Shown one piece after another: positions 25,426 through 32,320 of a stretch of DNA of 64,000 nt. Origin of the DNA: an uncultured Lachnospiraceae bacterium (GTDB lineage: Bacteria > Bacillota > Clostridia > Lachnospirales > Lachnospiraceae); assembly GCA_946544235.1 (NCBI GenBank), contig CAMNMC010000086.1:22920-86919 (forward strand), read 5' to 3'. Made by a program: the position numbers and the translations under genes. The notes under the pieces were generated by a model. The model was not told the origin of the DNA. It did no database searches and was given only the letters and a program-made list of their open reading frames with translations. Position 1 is the first letter of the stretch. Each line of letters begins with the position of its first letter.

Positions 25426-26223
25426 TCATTCCAACATGAAACTGATCTTCTTATATATTTCTGCGAAGTCGACCTCACACTCGTTATTCCAGACGCGAAC
25501 AGAAACCTTGTCGTCAAAACTGTATTCTTTCGGTTCGTCACTCTCCTCAAAAAAGTATGTGAATATCTTCTTCTCCTTAGGAAAAACGATCCAGTACTCT
25601 CGAACGCCGGATTTTTTATATTTGTTCAGCTTTATAATCGTATCCATATAGCTGTTTGATGGAGATACGATCTCAACCACCATATCCGGCGTACCGATTA
25701 TACGTTCATAGGTAATCTTACTCCTGTCGCATATGATCAGAACATCCGGCTGCACCATAGTCTTGTCATCATCGCCAAGTTTAACATCAATAGGCGAAAT
25801 AAAAGGTATGCATGAACCGCCGTGAGAATTGACATGGTTGTTAAAAGTTGCCCCTATAGATAAAGCAATATGTTGATGAACGCTTGTCGGTGCTGCCATA
25901 TCATAGAAAACACCGTCAATAAGTTCAACTCTTACGTCATCCGGAAGAGCGAGGTAGTCATCGACCGTCTTGCCTGAATAAATATCTTTTTTTGCACCGG
26001 TTCCATATATATATGTCGGTTCAGCAACAAAAGACTCACCGTATTCATTATAATCCTGAATAACCTTGTCTATAGAAGCCAATGTCGCATAACGAGGATG
26101 AGGGGTTGCCCCACTGAAAACCTTCTGAACCGTTGCAAGCGGAACCCCGGAACGCTCAGCTATCATAGCATTGGTAATACTGTATTTTTTCTTTAAACGT
26201 TTCATTTCTTCCAAAGACATCAT
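25426..26223 (-). CDS. HTH - Uma2-family nuclease fusion
   Basis: A 265-residue protein. Residues 1-60 form an XRE/LacI-like helix-turn-helix (KKKYSITNAMIAERSGVPLA, then TVQKVFSG). Residues about 85-255 match the Uma2 (DUF820) family with a PD-(D/E)XK-type core: the segment MVQPDVLIICD, then DMVVEIVSPSNSYMD and KKSGVREYWIV. Uma2 proteins are widespread putative endonucleases, mostly in mobile or genome-variable regions; their target is unknown. The RBS is GGGAGG before the ATG at 26223. A promoter with iterated operator-like repeats lies just upstream, suggesting that the HTH domain represses its own gene. Confidence 0.85.
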   Translation of the reverse strand: MMSLEEMKRLKKKYSITNAMIAERSGVPLATVQKVFSGATPHPRYATLASIDKVIQDYNEYGESFVAEPTYIYGTGAKKDIYSGKTVDDYLALPDDVRVELIDGVFYDMAAPTSVHQHIALSIGATFNNHVNSHGGSCIPFISPIDVKLGDDDKTMVQPDVLIICDRSKITYERIIGTPDMVVEIVSPSNSYMDTIIKLNKYKKSGVREYWIVFPKEKKIFTYFFEESDEPKEYSFDDKVSVRVWNNECEVDFAEIYKKISFMLE

Positions 26224-26250
26224 TGCACTTCACCTCCCAGCGTCGTTTGA

Positions 26251-26321
26251 ATAACCATTTGATAACCATATTATAGCCATCTTTATGCTAATATGCAACT
26301 ATATGGTTATATTTTGGTTAC
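26251..26321 (-). promoter_or_regulatory. Promoter with phased operator repeats for the HTH-Uma2 gene
   Basis: The promoter on the minus strand is TTGCAT (26293-26298), a 17-base spacer, TATAAT (26270-26275). Three direct copies of ATAACCAT (26251-26258, 26262-26269 and 26273-26280, the last ATAGCCAT) are spaced 11 bases apart and overlap the -10 box. Two inverted copies (26303-26310 ATGGTTAT and 26314-26321 TTGGTTAC), again 11 bases apart, flank the -35 box. One-turn spacing on both sides is typical of cooperative repressor binding. Autoregulation by the HTH domain is inferred. Confidence 0.75.
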
Positions 26322-26325
26322 TTAT

Positions 26326-26850
26326 TCATTCTTCATTCTGACACGCTCTATAGTACTCCAGATACCGATATGCTGTCCTTCTGCTGATCTCTCCTTCATC
26401 CACTATCTCCGCAATAGACATACCACTATTATATTTAATAATAAAATCATTATATGATGTCATCCATGCTTCATCATGCTTCTTGCGCCCTCCAAAATTG
26501 CGATTGCGCAAGGTCTCATTTTCCAATTTTAGTTTTGCTATCTCTTGTTCAAGCTCGTTTATTCTCTTCAGAGCATCTCCGCAACATCTATATGCACTCG
26601 TATCTAACTGGATAAGCGCCAGTAAATCCCCTTGTTTTCTTTCTATAGCTTCCTGATCAGTAGCCTGTGGAATAACATATCCTTCGTCCTCAGCAACGGC
26701 AAGCCAGCCTGATGCTGCATCTGTTATCTCAGTGATAGCATCCTGAAGAGATTCTCCTGTAGTAATACATCCCGGAAGATCAGGGATGCGAGCATAATAC
26801 TTTGTTTTATCTTCACTAGGTGCAATAACAACAGTATAAATATACTTCAT
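26326..26850 (-). CDS. HicB-like protein with C-terminal HTH
   Basis: A 174-residue protein. The N-terminal 60 residues are a HicB-type domain (YTVVIAPSEDKTKYYARIPD, then LPGCITTGESLQDAITEI). A leucine-rich coiled segment follows (about 100-125), then a C-terminal helix-turn-helix-like stretch (GMSIAEIVDEGEISRRTAYR). HicB is the antitoxin of HicAB toxin-antitoxin pairs, but no HicA-like double-stranded-RNA-binding frame was found on either side. Solo HicB-like proteins are common and may act only as regulators. The ATG at 26850 is preferred: GGAGG lies eight bases upstream, whereas the ATG at 26865 overlaps that RBS. Confidence 0.75.
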   Translation of the reverse strand: MKYIYTVVIAPSEDKTKYYARIPDLPGCITTGESLQDAITEITDAASGWLAVAEDEGYVIPQATDQEAIERKQGDLLALIQLDTSAYRCCGDALKRINELEQEIAKLKLENETLRNRNFGGRKKHDEAWMTSYNDFIIKYNSGMSIAEIVDEGEISRRTAYRYLEYYRACQNEE

Positions 26851-26985
26851 ATATCCAGCCTCCATTCCTGCATTATCAAGGAAGACTTTGCCCTTGCCTT
26901 CAACTATTACGCTTGATTTTTCTCTCTAAACACATGATCCTTTTTTATCATATAAACGCCATGTGCCACTTTGTTTTCTGACACT

Positions 26986-27028
26986 ATTATAATATGGTCC
27001 AGCAATGCTGTCAATTCGATTTTTGACA
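26986..27028 (-). promoter_or_regulatory. Consensus promoter with palindromic operator for the HicB-like gene
   Basis: On the minus strand a perfect TTGACA (27009-27014), 17 bases, then a perfect TATAAT (26986-26991). A palindrome with arms TGTCAA and TTGACA at 27009-27028 includes the -35 box. A further TGACA half-site lies just after the -10 box. This suggests tight repression, probably by the HTH-carrying HicB-like protein itself. Confidence 0.75.
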
Positions 27029-27077
27029 CTCGATAAAGTATACTCGAATATAAAAATCACATATACAAGCATCCATC

Positions 27078-27121
27078 AAAAAAACTCGGCATGGAATCGA
27101 ATCACTTCAATCCATGCCGAG
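27078..27121 (-). terminator. Terminator of the 41-residue zinc-ribbon gene
   Basis: Minus-strand stem of 11 bp (arms 27085-27095 and 27111-27121), loop 15 bases, followed by T7. It lies 38 bases after the small gene stop codon. Confidence 0.8.
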
Positions 27122-27158
27122 ACTACTCATCATTATAAGCTTTCATTCATAACATTAT

Positions 27159-27284
27159 TTACTTCTCATCAGACGTCTCTTGCGCTGAGCTGTATTCCAC
27201 ATTCCATTTAAATACTGTTTCTGGAAAACCACATCTCTCACATACACCACTTGACATATTACCGCCACATCTTGGGCACTTCAT
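27159..27284 (-). CDS. Zinc-ribbon microprotein, 41 residues
   Basis: A short gene with a very strong RBS (GGAGGTGA before the ATG at 27284). The peptide starts MKCPRCGGNMSSGVCERCG, giving two CxxC knuckles of a zinc ribbon, and continues for 22 mostly polar residues with one Trp. A dedicated terminator follows. The length, RBS, four cysteines and terminator together make it a convincing gene. Function unknown; small zinc ribbons often bind nucleic acid or a protein partner. It lies between the HicB-like gene and the Rpn-type nuclease gene. Confidence 0.75.
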   Translation of the reverse strand: MKCPRCGGNMSSGVCERCGFPETVFKWNVEYSSAQETSDEK

Positions 27285-27367
27285 ATAATCACCTCCAGCT
27301 TATAATATCTTTTGGCACTACTATTCAAAAACAAAATATCACAATCGAAACAGCATCACTTTAAAAT

Positions 27368-28225
27368 CTACAAGCTTTCAATTATATCAGCAGCTTCCTC
27401 ACCTGATATACCAAAAGAATCAATAAGATCATCTATAAGTTCACTCTTATCCATACCCTTTGACATTTTTCTTTCAGCATACCTGAGATATGTCTCCTTT
27501 TGGCCTTCCGCTCTGCCTTCTGCTATTCCCTGCTCTCGTCCTTCCGCAAGGCCTTCTTCCTTCCATTGCTCATGCCACGACTCTTTTTCATTTTCCCATT
27601 CCTGCTCGTAGGTCATGATTTCATCCCTCCACTTATAATTCTGCCGTATTCTATCCACTTCTGTTTCCAGCTCAGCCGTAAAATCGTCCTGCACCACGCC
27701 GGTCTCGATATAGTCCAAAAACATTTTTAATGCAAGAGGAATATCATTTTCCGTGCCCTTTGTATTAAGGATTATGGTCTGGGTACCGTCGCCAAGAGCC
27801 AACTCAGGCTCACTTACGCATCTGTTTTCAAAAACATACAAATGCTTCCCCTTCTTGAACAGATCAAATCTGCAGATAAAGATGACAATATTATTCCTGA
27901 GCTTAGAATATTGCTCACCCTTATCAAGCAGATCCTTATCTATCATTGCCTGATAATATCGTCCCCGCTTCGGCAGGTCTTTGAAGTAATAATTCTGCAT
28001 TTCGACATTATAGACTTCTTCATCCCCATCGCAATACACATCCAAACGAATTCCCTTTGAATATGCAGAATAATCATACGTCTTCTCAATTTCAGGAATC
28101 TCAACCCTTGCGATTTTCCTGTCAAGTATCCTTTCAAGACATTTCCTGCAAATATCACTGTGACGCATAACTATCCCAAATACGGTTTTATGACTGATCG
28201 TTAATCTTTTGCTTTCCATCCTCAA
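27368..28225 (-). CDS. Rpn-type PD-(D/E)XK nuclease / transposase-like protein
   Basis: A 285-residue protein of the Rpn (recombination-promoting nuclease, formerly putative transposase) group. The nuclease core is visible as GIRLDVYCDGDEEVYNVEMQ (D...ExQ of the PD-(D/E)XK fold), then RGRYYQAMIDKDLLDKGEQY and NIVIFICRFDLF. The C-terminal part is a helical Glu-rich region with GLAEGREQGIAEGRAEG repeats, typical of the family. These proteins cut DNA and can promote RecA-independent recombination; many are growth-inhibitory defence elements. A TTG at 28225 has AAAGGAG six bases upstream; the ATG at 28219 is the alternative start. No terminal inverted repeats or target duplication were seen, so this is not an insertion sequence. 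Confidence 0.8.
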   Translation of the reverse strand: MRMESKRLTISHKTVFGIVMRHSDICRKCLERILDRKIARVEIPEIEKTYDYSAYSKGIRLDVYCDGDEEVYNVEMQNYYFKDLPKRGRYYQAMIDKDLLDKGEQYSKLRNNIVIFICRFDLFKKGKHLYVFENRCVSEPELALGDGTQTIILNTKGTENDIPLALKMFLDYIETGVVQDDFTAELETEVDRIRQNYKWRDEIMTYEQEWENEKESWHEQWKEEGLAEGREQGIAEGRAEGQKETYLRYAERKMSKGMDKSELIDDLIDSFGISGEEAADIIESL

Positions 28226-28376
28226 TAATCACTCCTTTAACATAAAACTATTCTAAGCTTCCATGCAGGTAAGTGTTTATATCGGACCTGAAAAATGTTC
28301 AATACTATTATATTGTCTATACAAGATATGTTCAAGGTTTCAGTCCAGGAATTCACAAAAGAATCACATTGAGTAC

Positions 28377-28424
28377 AAAAAAACACCCCGACAGTGTTCA
28401 AATAATCATTCAAACACTGCCAGG
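28377..28424 (-). terminator. Terminator of the 59-residue gene
   Basis: Minus-strand stem of 12 bp with two wobble pairs (arms 28413-28424 and 28387-28398), then T7 after a short GTG spacer. It lies just after the stop codon at 28440. Confidence 0.75.
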
Positions 28425-28439
28425 ATTAGGTACTATATC

Positions 28440-28619
28440 TTATTCACAATAATCCTCTAAGTCCAATCCTTTATCCTCAGCAAGCCGAATCAGTTCATCT
28501 TCAGAAGCAGATTCGATATCGAATGCTTCCATTAAAGCTCCATCAAATCCACCGCCATAAAATGCTCCATAACTGTCATCAGCCAAATCAGATCTAAGTC
28601 TGTCAAAATCAATATACAT
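28440..28619 (-). CDS. Small acidic protein, 59 residues
   Basis: A 59-residue acidic protein with the start MYIDFDRLRSDLADDSYGAF, a Gly-rich turn (YGGGFDGALM) and a helical tail SEDELIRLAEDKGLDLEDY. The ATG at 28619 has GGAGGGG five bases upstream; the frame to 28643 lacks support. The tail is very like the end of the LRR-BRCT protein at 32321 (ENEFIKLAEDKGLELEN), which belongs to the same minus-strand gene set. It is followed by a good terminator. Function unknown. Confidence 0.7.
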   Translation of the reverse strand: MYIDFDRLRSDLADDSYGAFYGGGFDGALMEAFDIESASEDELIRLAEDKGLDLEDYCE

Positions 28620-28702
28620 AATTACCCCTCCGTTTCTTCGCATAAAAAAAAGCCATATATTTAAAACAAAATAATTCTCACATTTTTTTCCACGCTACAT
28701 GT

Positions 28703-29176
28703 TTAACAATTCTGTTTTTTCTTCTCAATAGCCTTGGTAAAGCTTCCGGATTTGTTTGTTAATGAACGCGCCAAAGTCTTCCCTTCTAATGCCAGTTCTG
28801 CCAGCCCTTCCGTTGTCAACTCCTGCTTCATTAATGCATGTATCAGACTATTACGTTTGTCTTTCCAAATAAGAATCTCATCAAGAACACTATCGCTGAA
28901 ATACTTATTTGCGATCATTCCTCTCTGTTCTGCAAGTTTCTTAATTCGTCTAACCTTGCTATCAATAGTTGATCCATGTCCTTTTCTGCTGTTTACATAT
29001 TTCTCCCATTCATCCGCATGACGAAGTATTGATTCTGTCCTATCTTCCATAATCGCGTAACATATGAAAATAGCTTCAAGATAGAAATTATGTGACATGG
29101 CCATATTAAGCCGTTTAAACTGTTCCTTGTAATTCTCATATTTCTGCATATTTGCAGATTTTGTTTCGTTCTCCAT
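28703..29176 (-). CDS. HEPN-like helical protein
   Basis: A 157-residue all-helical protein with KDKRNSLIHALMKQ near residues 107-120. The RNSLIH segment is an R-x4-H motif, the RNase signature of HEPN domains, and an aromatic helix (FYLEAIFICYAIMEDRTESI) lies upstream as in that fold. HEPN proteins cut RNA in many toxin-antitoxin and phage-defence systems. The partner cannot be named: no adjacent minimal nucleotidyltransferase gene was seen. The RBS is GGAGAGG before the ATG at 29176. Family call is moderate, activity is inference. Confidence 0.65.
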   Translation of the reverse strand: MENETKSANMQKYENYKEQFKRLNMAMSHNFYLEAIFICYAIMEDRTESILRHADEWEKYVNSRKGHGSTIDSKVRRIKKLAEQRGMIANKYFSDSVLDEILIWKDKRNSLIHALMKQELTTEGLAELALEGKTLARSLTNKSGSFTKAIEKKKQNC

Positions 29177-29292
29177 ACAGATTTATCCTCTCCTTAATTC
29201 CAAGTAGACATATGAATTAACTTCATCATCACAACGCAAAATAAACTATATATTTACAACAAAATTAGACTATTCTCACAAATAGTATCTTA

Positions 29293-32289
29293 CTACATAT
29301 TTAACAATTCTTCCTCTGTTATTATCTTAACTCCCAGTTCTCTGGCTAAAGAAGTTTTAAAATCATTAGAGTCTGGTGAATTTGTGACAAGATAATTAAT
29401 TAATGAACTAACAGTTGACGACATCTTTCCGCCATGATCCTCAATATATGCTTTTATAGCATCCATATCAGGAAATGAATTCAATTGTCCGGAAACAGCA
29501 AATTTCATACCTTCTATTTCATTTTTATTTGGTATTTCTACCATCTTTTCCTTTTTTGTTTTTTCTGCCTTCTTAGCTGTCTTCCAGTTCAAAGCCGTTT
29601 TTCCTGTCGCATTCAGAATCAAAGTATCCTTTTTCCAACCGAAAGTACCCCCTCTAATAATAGGCTTTTCAAGCTTTTCCGAACCAATAAAAGCTTTCTT
29701 GCTTATCTTTTTTACTGATTCAGGAATAACAATCTCCTTTAGGCTATCCGAATAGGCGTAAGCATAATCCCCTATTTCCTCTACTCCTTCAGGTATAGTT
29801 ACACCTGTTATTTCTGCCCAATAACCATCATTTTCGACAAGATAATTGAAACTGTTCCACTCCTTTGAATAAGGGAACCTATAATTTACATCATAATAAC
29901 CTGCAATATGATTAAGTTCTTTTGTCTTTACATCCCCATCCGGATCATTCGTATACAAATAAATGTGCTCCACTTCATTATGATGATCTATGCCGCTAAT
30001 ATACTGTACATCGGTATCATCACTGCATCCGGGTGCAGAATATACAACACAACCATCTCCGTCGTATTCACTAAAGGCAACCATTTTCAATTCTGGAAAA
30101 ATCTTTTGGATGTATTCGGCAATTCTTCCAGAGCCGTATATTTTTGTTGTCCTCATTTCATATACTCCAGGTGTCTGAGTAGCGTTTGAGTAAAGCAATA
30201 TACCTTGATCAGCAGCATAATCAATAGCCGCATTGATCTGAGGTTTCAATCCTCTGAAAACGGCATTTGATATTCCCGAATAAAAATCCTGGGGCCATAA
30301 CTTCTCTTTTATTTGCATTCTCTCAACCGGCATCTCACACCTATTGATAGTATAGCATGAATAATCATCAAATAATGATTGTGGAGAGTAGCCATTAATT
30401 TTATCAAAATCGACATCAAAAGAAACATAGACAAATCTTGTCGAACGACCAGAACTACCTCGTTTAAGCGCTTCATTAAAAGCAATCTGACAATTATCTA
30501 ATGATACTATTCCTTGCTGAACAATCGGGAGAAACTCACCCCCAATACTATAGTTCCTTATACTCCCCAGTATTCTTCCTCTCTCATTTTTAACATATAA
30601 TTCTGGTTTTTCATCAATAGGTTCGATTATAACCTTTTTCCCTACATCAATGTCATCCCACTTTATATTCTTTTCACGGGAAATCTCGGTATAAAAGCGA
30701 ATAACTCCACCAGCCAACTTCGTCATATAATCCCGATCTTCCATGATTTCATTCTTCTTTAGCTCATCAAACGATTTAATATTTTTAACCTTTGCCTTAA
30801 TCATATTCTTGAGATCTCTAATTGTTTCATAAGAAATCTGTGGTTTAGGTTTATCCTTCTCCGCAACAATGCCCTGTTTTTTTAGGAACTCCAAGCCTGA
30901 CATTTTAAACTCATTTTTAATTATTCCTTCCAATCCATCTTCCAATCCATTGATTTCACCACAATACCATGTAAAGTCAAAAAAACTATCGAATGTTTCC
31001 CCTTCTTTTTTAGCCTTATCTACATAATGTAATATAATATCTTTTCTGGATGGAATCAGACCATTCGAGTATAAATATTCCGCTACATCACCTCCAAAAC
31101 AACTATCATCATACCCTGCCGGTCCGCTTGTATTTTCATCGTTTACCAGACTAACCTTAACCTTATATTGTTTTGTAAAATCAGCTAATGTATCAAATTT
31201 CCTTCCATCTATTTTTGCCTTTTTAACTGCTTCAATAATCTTACCCTGTTCGCCTACAATAATTCCTTTAGATGATAAAAATGTATACGGATCACTCCCA
31301 AACAATTTATCAAATACGTCTTCAAAATCATAAAATTCATAGTTACAGAATTCCTCAAAGCTATACAACGATTGAAACTTTTTTTTCCTTTTCGTTGCTT
31401 TTGCAATTCCTTCTTCAATCAGTTGCCTTTTAGAATCTTTGATAACCCCCTTAGAAATCAGATAATCCTCAAAATCATCCCCATATAAATGTAGCAAAGC
31501 AACCCTGAATGCTCCTCTTGAATCCTTTTCAGCAATATAATTCAATTCTGAATCCGCCATACAATGATTTCTGAATTCATCAATACTATCAAACTGCAAA
31601 CCATTTTCAGTAGCATTATTAATACCAGCTATTATCAATTCATCCCTACTAGGTATTACATTTATCATCGACAAATAATCAACTGCATCAAAAACAGGAA
31701 CGTACGATCCCAAAACACTATTTATTTCATTGTAGCACCCTTCATATTTTATTTTATTATGCTTGCAAAACTCATCAAAATTATTAAAATGCGTATTATC
31801 CTTTACAGCATTATTAATTGCCTTCTGATACTTCATAAATACCGGCCTAGTTTTCAATAAGTTTTTAGAGGTCAAGTAGTCAATCACCTCCAACGAACCT
31901 TCTTCAACCACAACAGATAAAAGGTCCTCATAAAATAAGCTTATAGATGTTTTATTAAACGGAAATCCTGTGAAATAATCATCAAAATCATCAATTTTTA
32001 TAGATTTATCGCTTTCATCTATAGTACACTCGTTTAAAAATTCAAAAATGCTTTTATATTGTCTTGCATTCTTTTTTGCATATTCAATCCCTGAAATAAT
32101 CATCTTCTTCCTTGATGGGATTATCTCCAATGACGCCAAATGATCTACAGCATCCTCATGAAATTCATTCATGATAAATGAGTAGAAATTCTCCTGGTTG
32201 TATTTATAATTTTTACAAAAGCTTCTATAATCCTTGAATTTAGCCCCGCTCTGTATTGCCTGATCAATACCTTTTTGATAGTTTTTCAT
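29293..32289 (-). CDS. Large repeat protein with LRR remnant and C-terminal BRCT domain
   Basis: A 998-residue protein without signal peptide. Residues 1 to about 510 hold seven diverged repeats of 60-85 residues, each opening with a basic residue and a helix ending in A-x-x-x-G, a short F-x-S/N-x-x-x-F block, and closing with a segment like YLSSKGIIPS. The middle part (about 560-850) is mixed alpha/beta with no recognised motif. Residues about 855-900 contain two BspA-type leucine-rich repeats (PEGVEEIGDYAYAYSDSLKE). The last 75 residues are a BRCT domain (GMKFAVSGQLNSFPDMDAIK, then IEDHGGKMSSTVSSLINYLV) like that of NAD-dependent DNA ligase. The RBS GGAGG is present. It lies 31 bases after the next LRR-BRCT gene. 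Function unknown; DNA-end or protein recognition is inference. Confidence 0.75.
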   Translation of the reverse strand: MKNYQKGIDQAIQSGAKFKDYRSFCKNYKYNQENFYSFIMNEFHEDAVDHLASLEIIPSRKKMIISGIEYAKKNARQYKSIFEFLNECTIDESDKSIKIDDFDDYFTGFPFNKTSISLFYEDLLSVVVEEGSLEVIDYLTSKNLLKTRPVFMKYQKAINNAVKDNTHFNNFDEFCKHNKIKYEGCYNEINSVLGSYVPVFDAVDYLSMINVIPSRDELIIAGINNATENGLQFDSIDEFRNHCMADSELNYIAEKDSRGAFRVALLHLYGDDFEDYLISKGVIKDSKRQLIEEGIAKATKRKKKFQSLYSFEEFCNYEFYDFEDVFDKLFGSDPYTFLSSKGIIVGEQGKIIEAVKKAKIDGRKFDTLADFTKQYKVKVSLVNDENTSGPAGYDDSCFGGDVAEYLYSNGLIPSRKDIILHYVDKAKKEGETFDSFFDFTWYCGEINGLEDGLEGIIKNEFKMSGLEFLKKQGIVAEKDKPKPQISYETIRDLKNMIKAKVKNIKSFDELKKNEIMEDRDYMTKLAGGVIRFYTEISREKNIKWDDIDVGKKVIIEPIDEKPELYVKNERGRILGSIRNYSIGGEFLPIVQQGIVSLDNCQIAFNEALKRGSSGRSTRFVYVSFDVDFDKINGYSPQSLFDDYSCYTINRCEMPVERMQIKEKLWPQDFYSGISNAVFRGLKPQINAAIDYAADQGILLYSNATQTPGVYEMRTTKIYGSGRIAEYIQKIFPELKMVAFSEYDGDGCVVYSAPGCSDDTDVQYISGIDHHNEVEHIYLYTNDPDGDVKTKELNHIAGYYDVNYRFPYSKEWNSFNYLVENDGYWAEITGVTIPEGVEEIGDYAYAYSDSLKEIVIPESVKKISKKAFIGSEKLEKPIIRGGTFGWKKDTLILNATGKTALNWKTAKKAEKTKKEKMVEIPNKNEIEGMKFAVSGQLNSFPDMDAIKAYIEDHGGKMSSTVSSLINYLVTNSPDSNDFKTSLARELGVKIITEEELLNM

Positions 32290-32320
32290 TTTATCCTCCT
32301 TTTATCTCCAAATTACAAGA

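Noticed and set aside
26866..27150. Possible hicA upstream of the HicB-like gene
   Set aside because: No frame with the HicA pattern (GSHxxF) could be read on either strand; only promoter, operator and a terminator.
27368..28225. Rpn-type gene as an insertion sequence
   Set aside because: No terminal inverted repeats or flanking direct repeats were visible, and the family is not a classical transposase.
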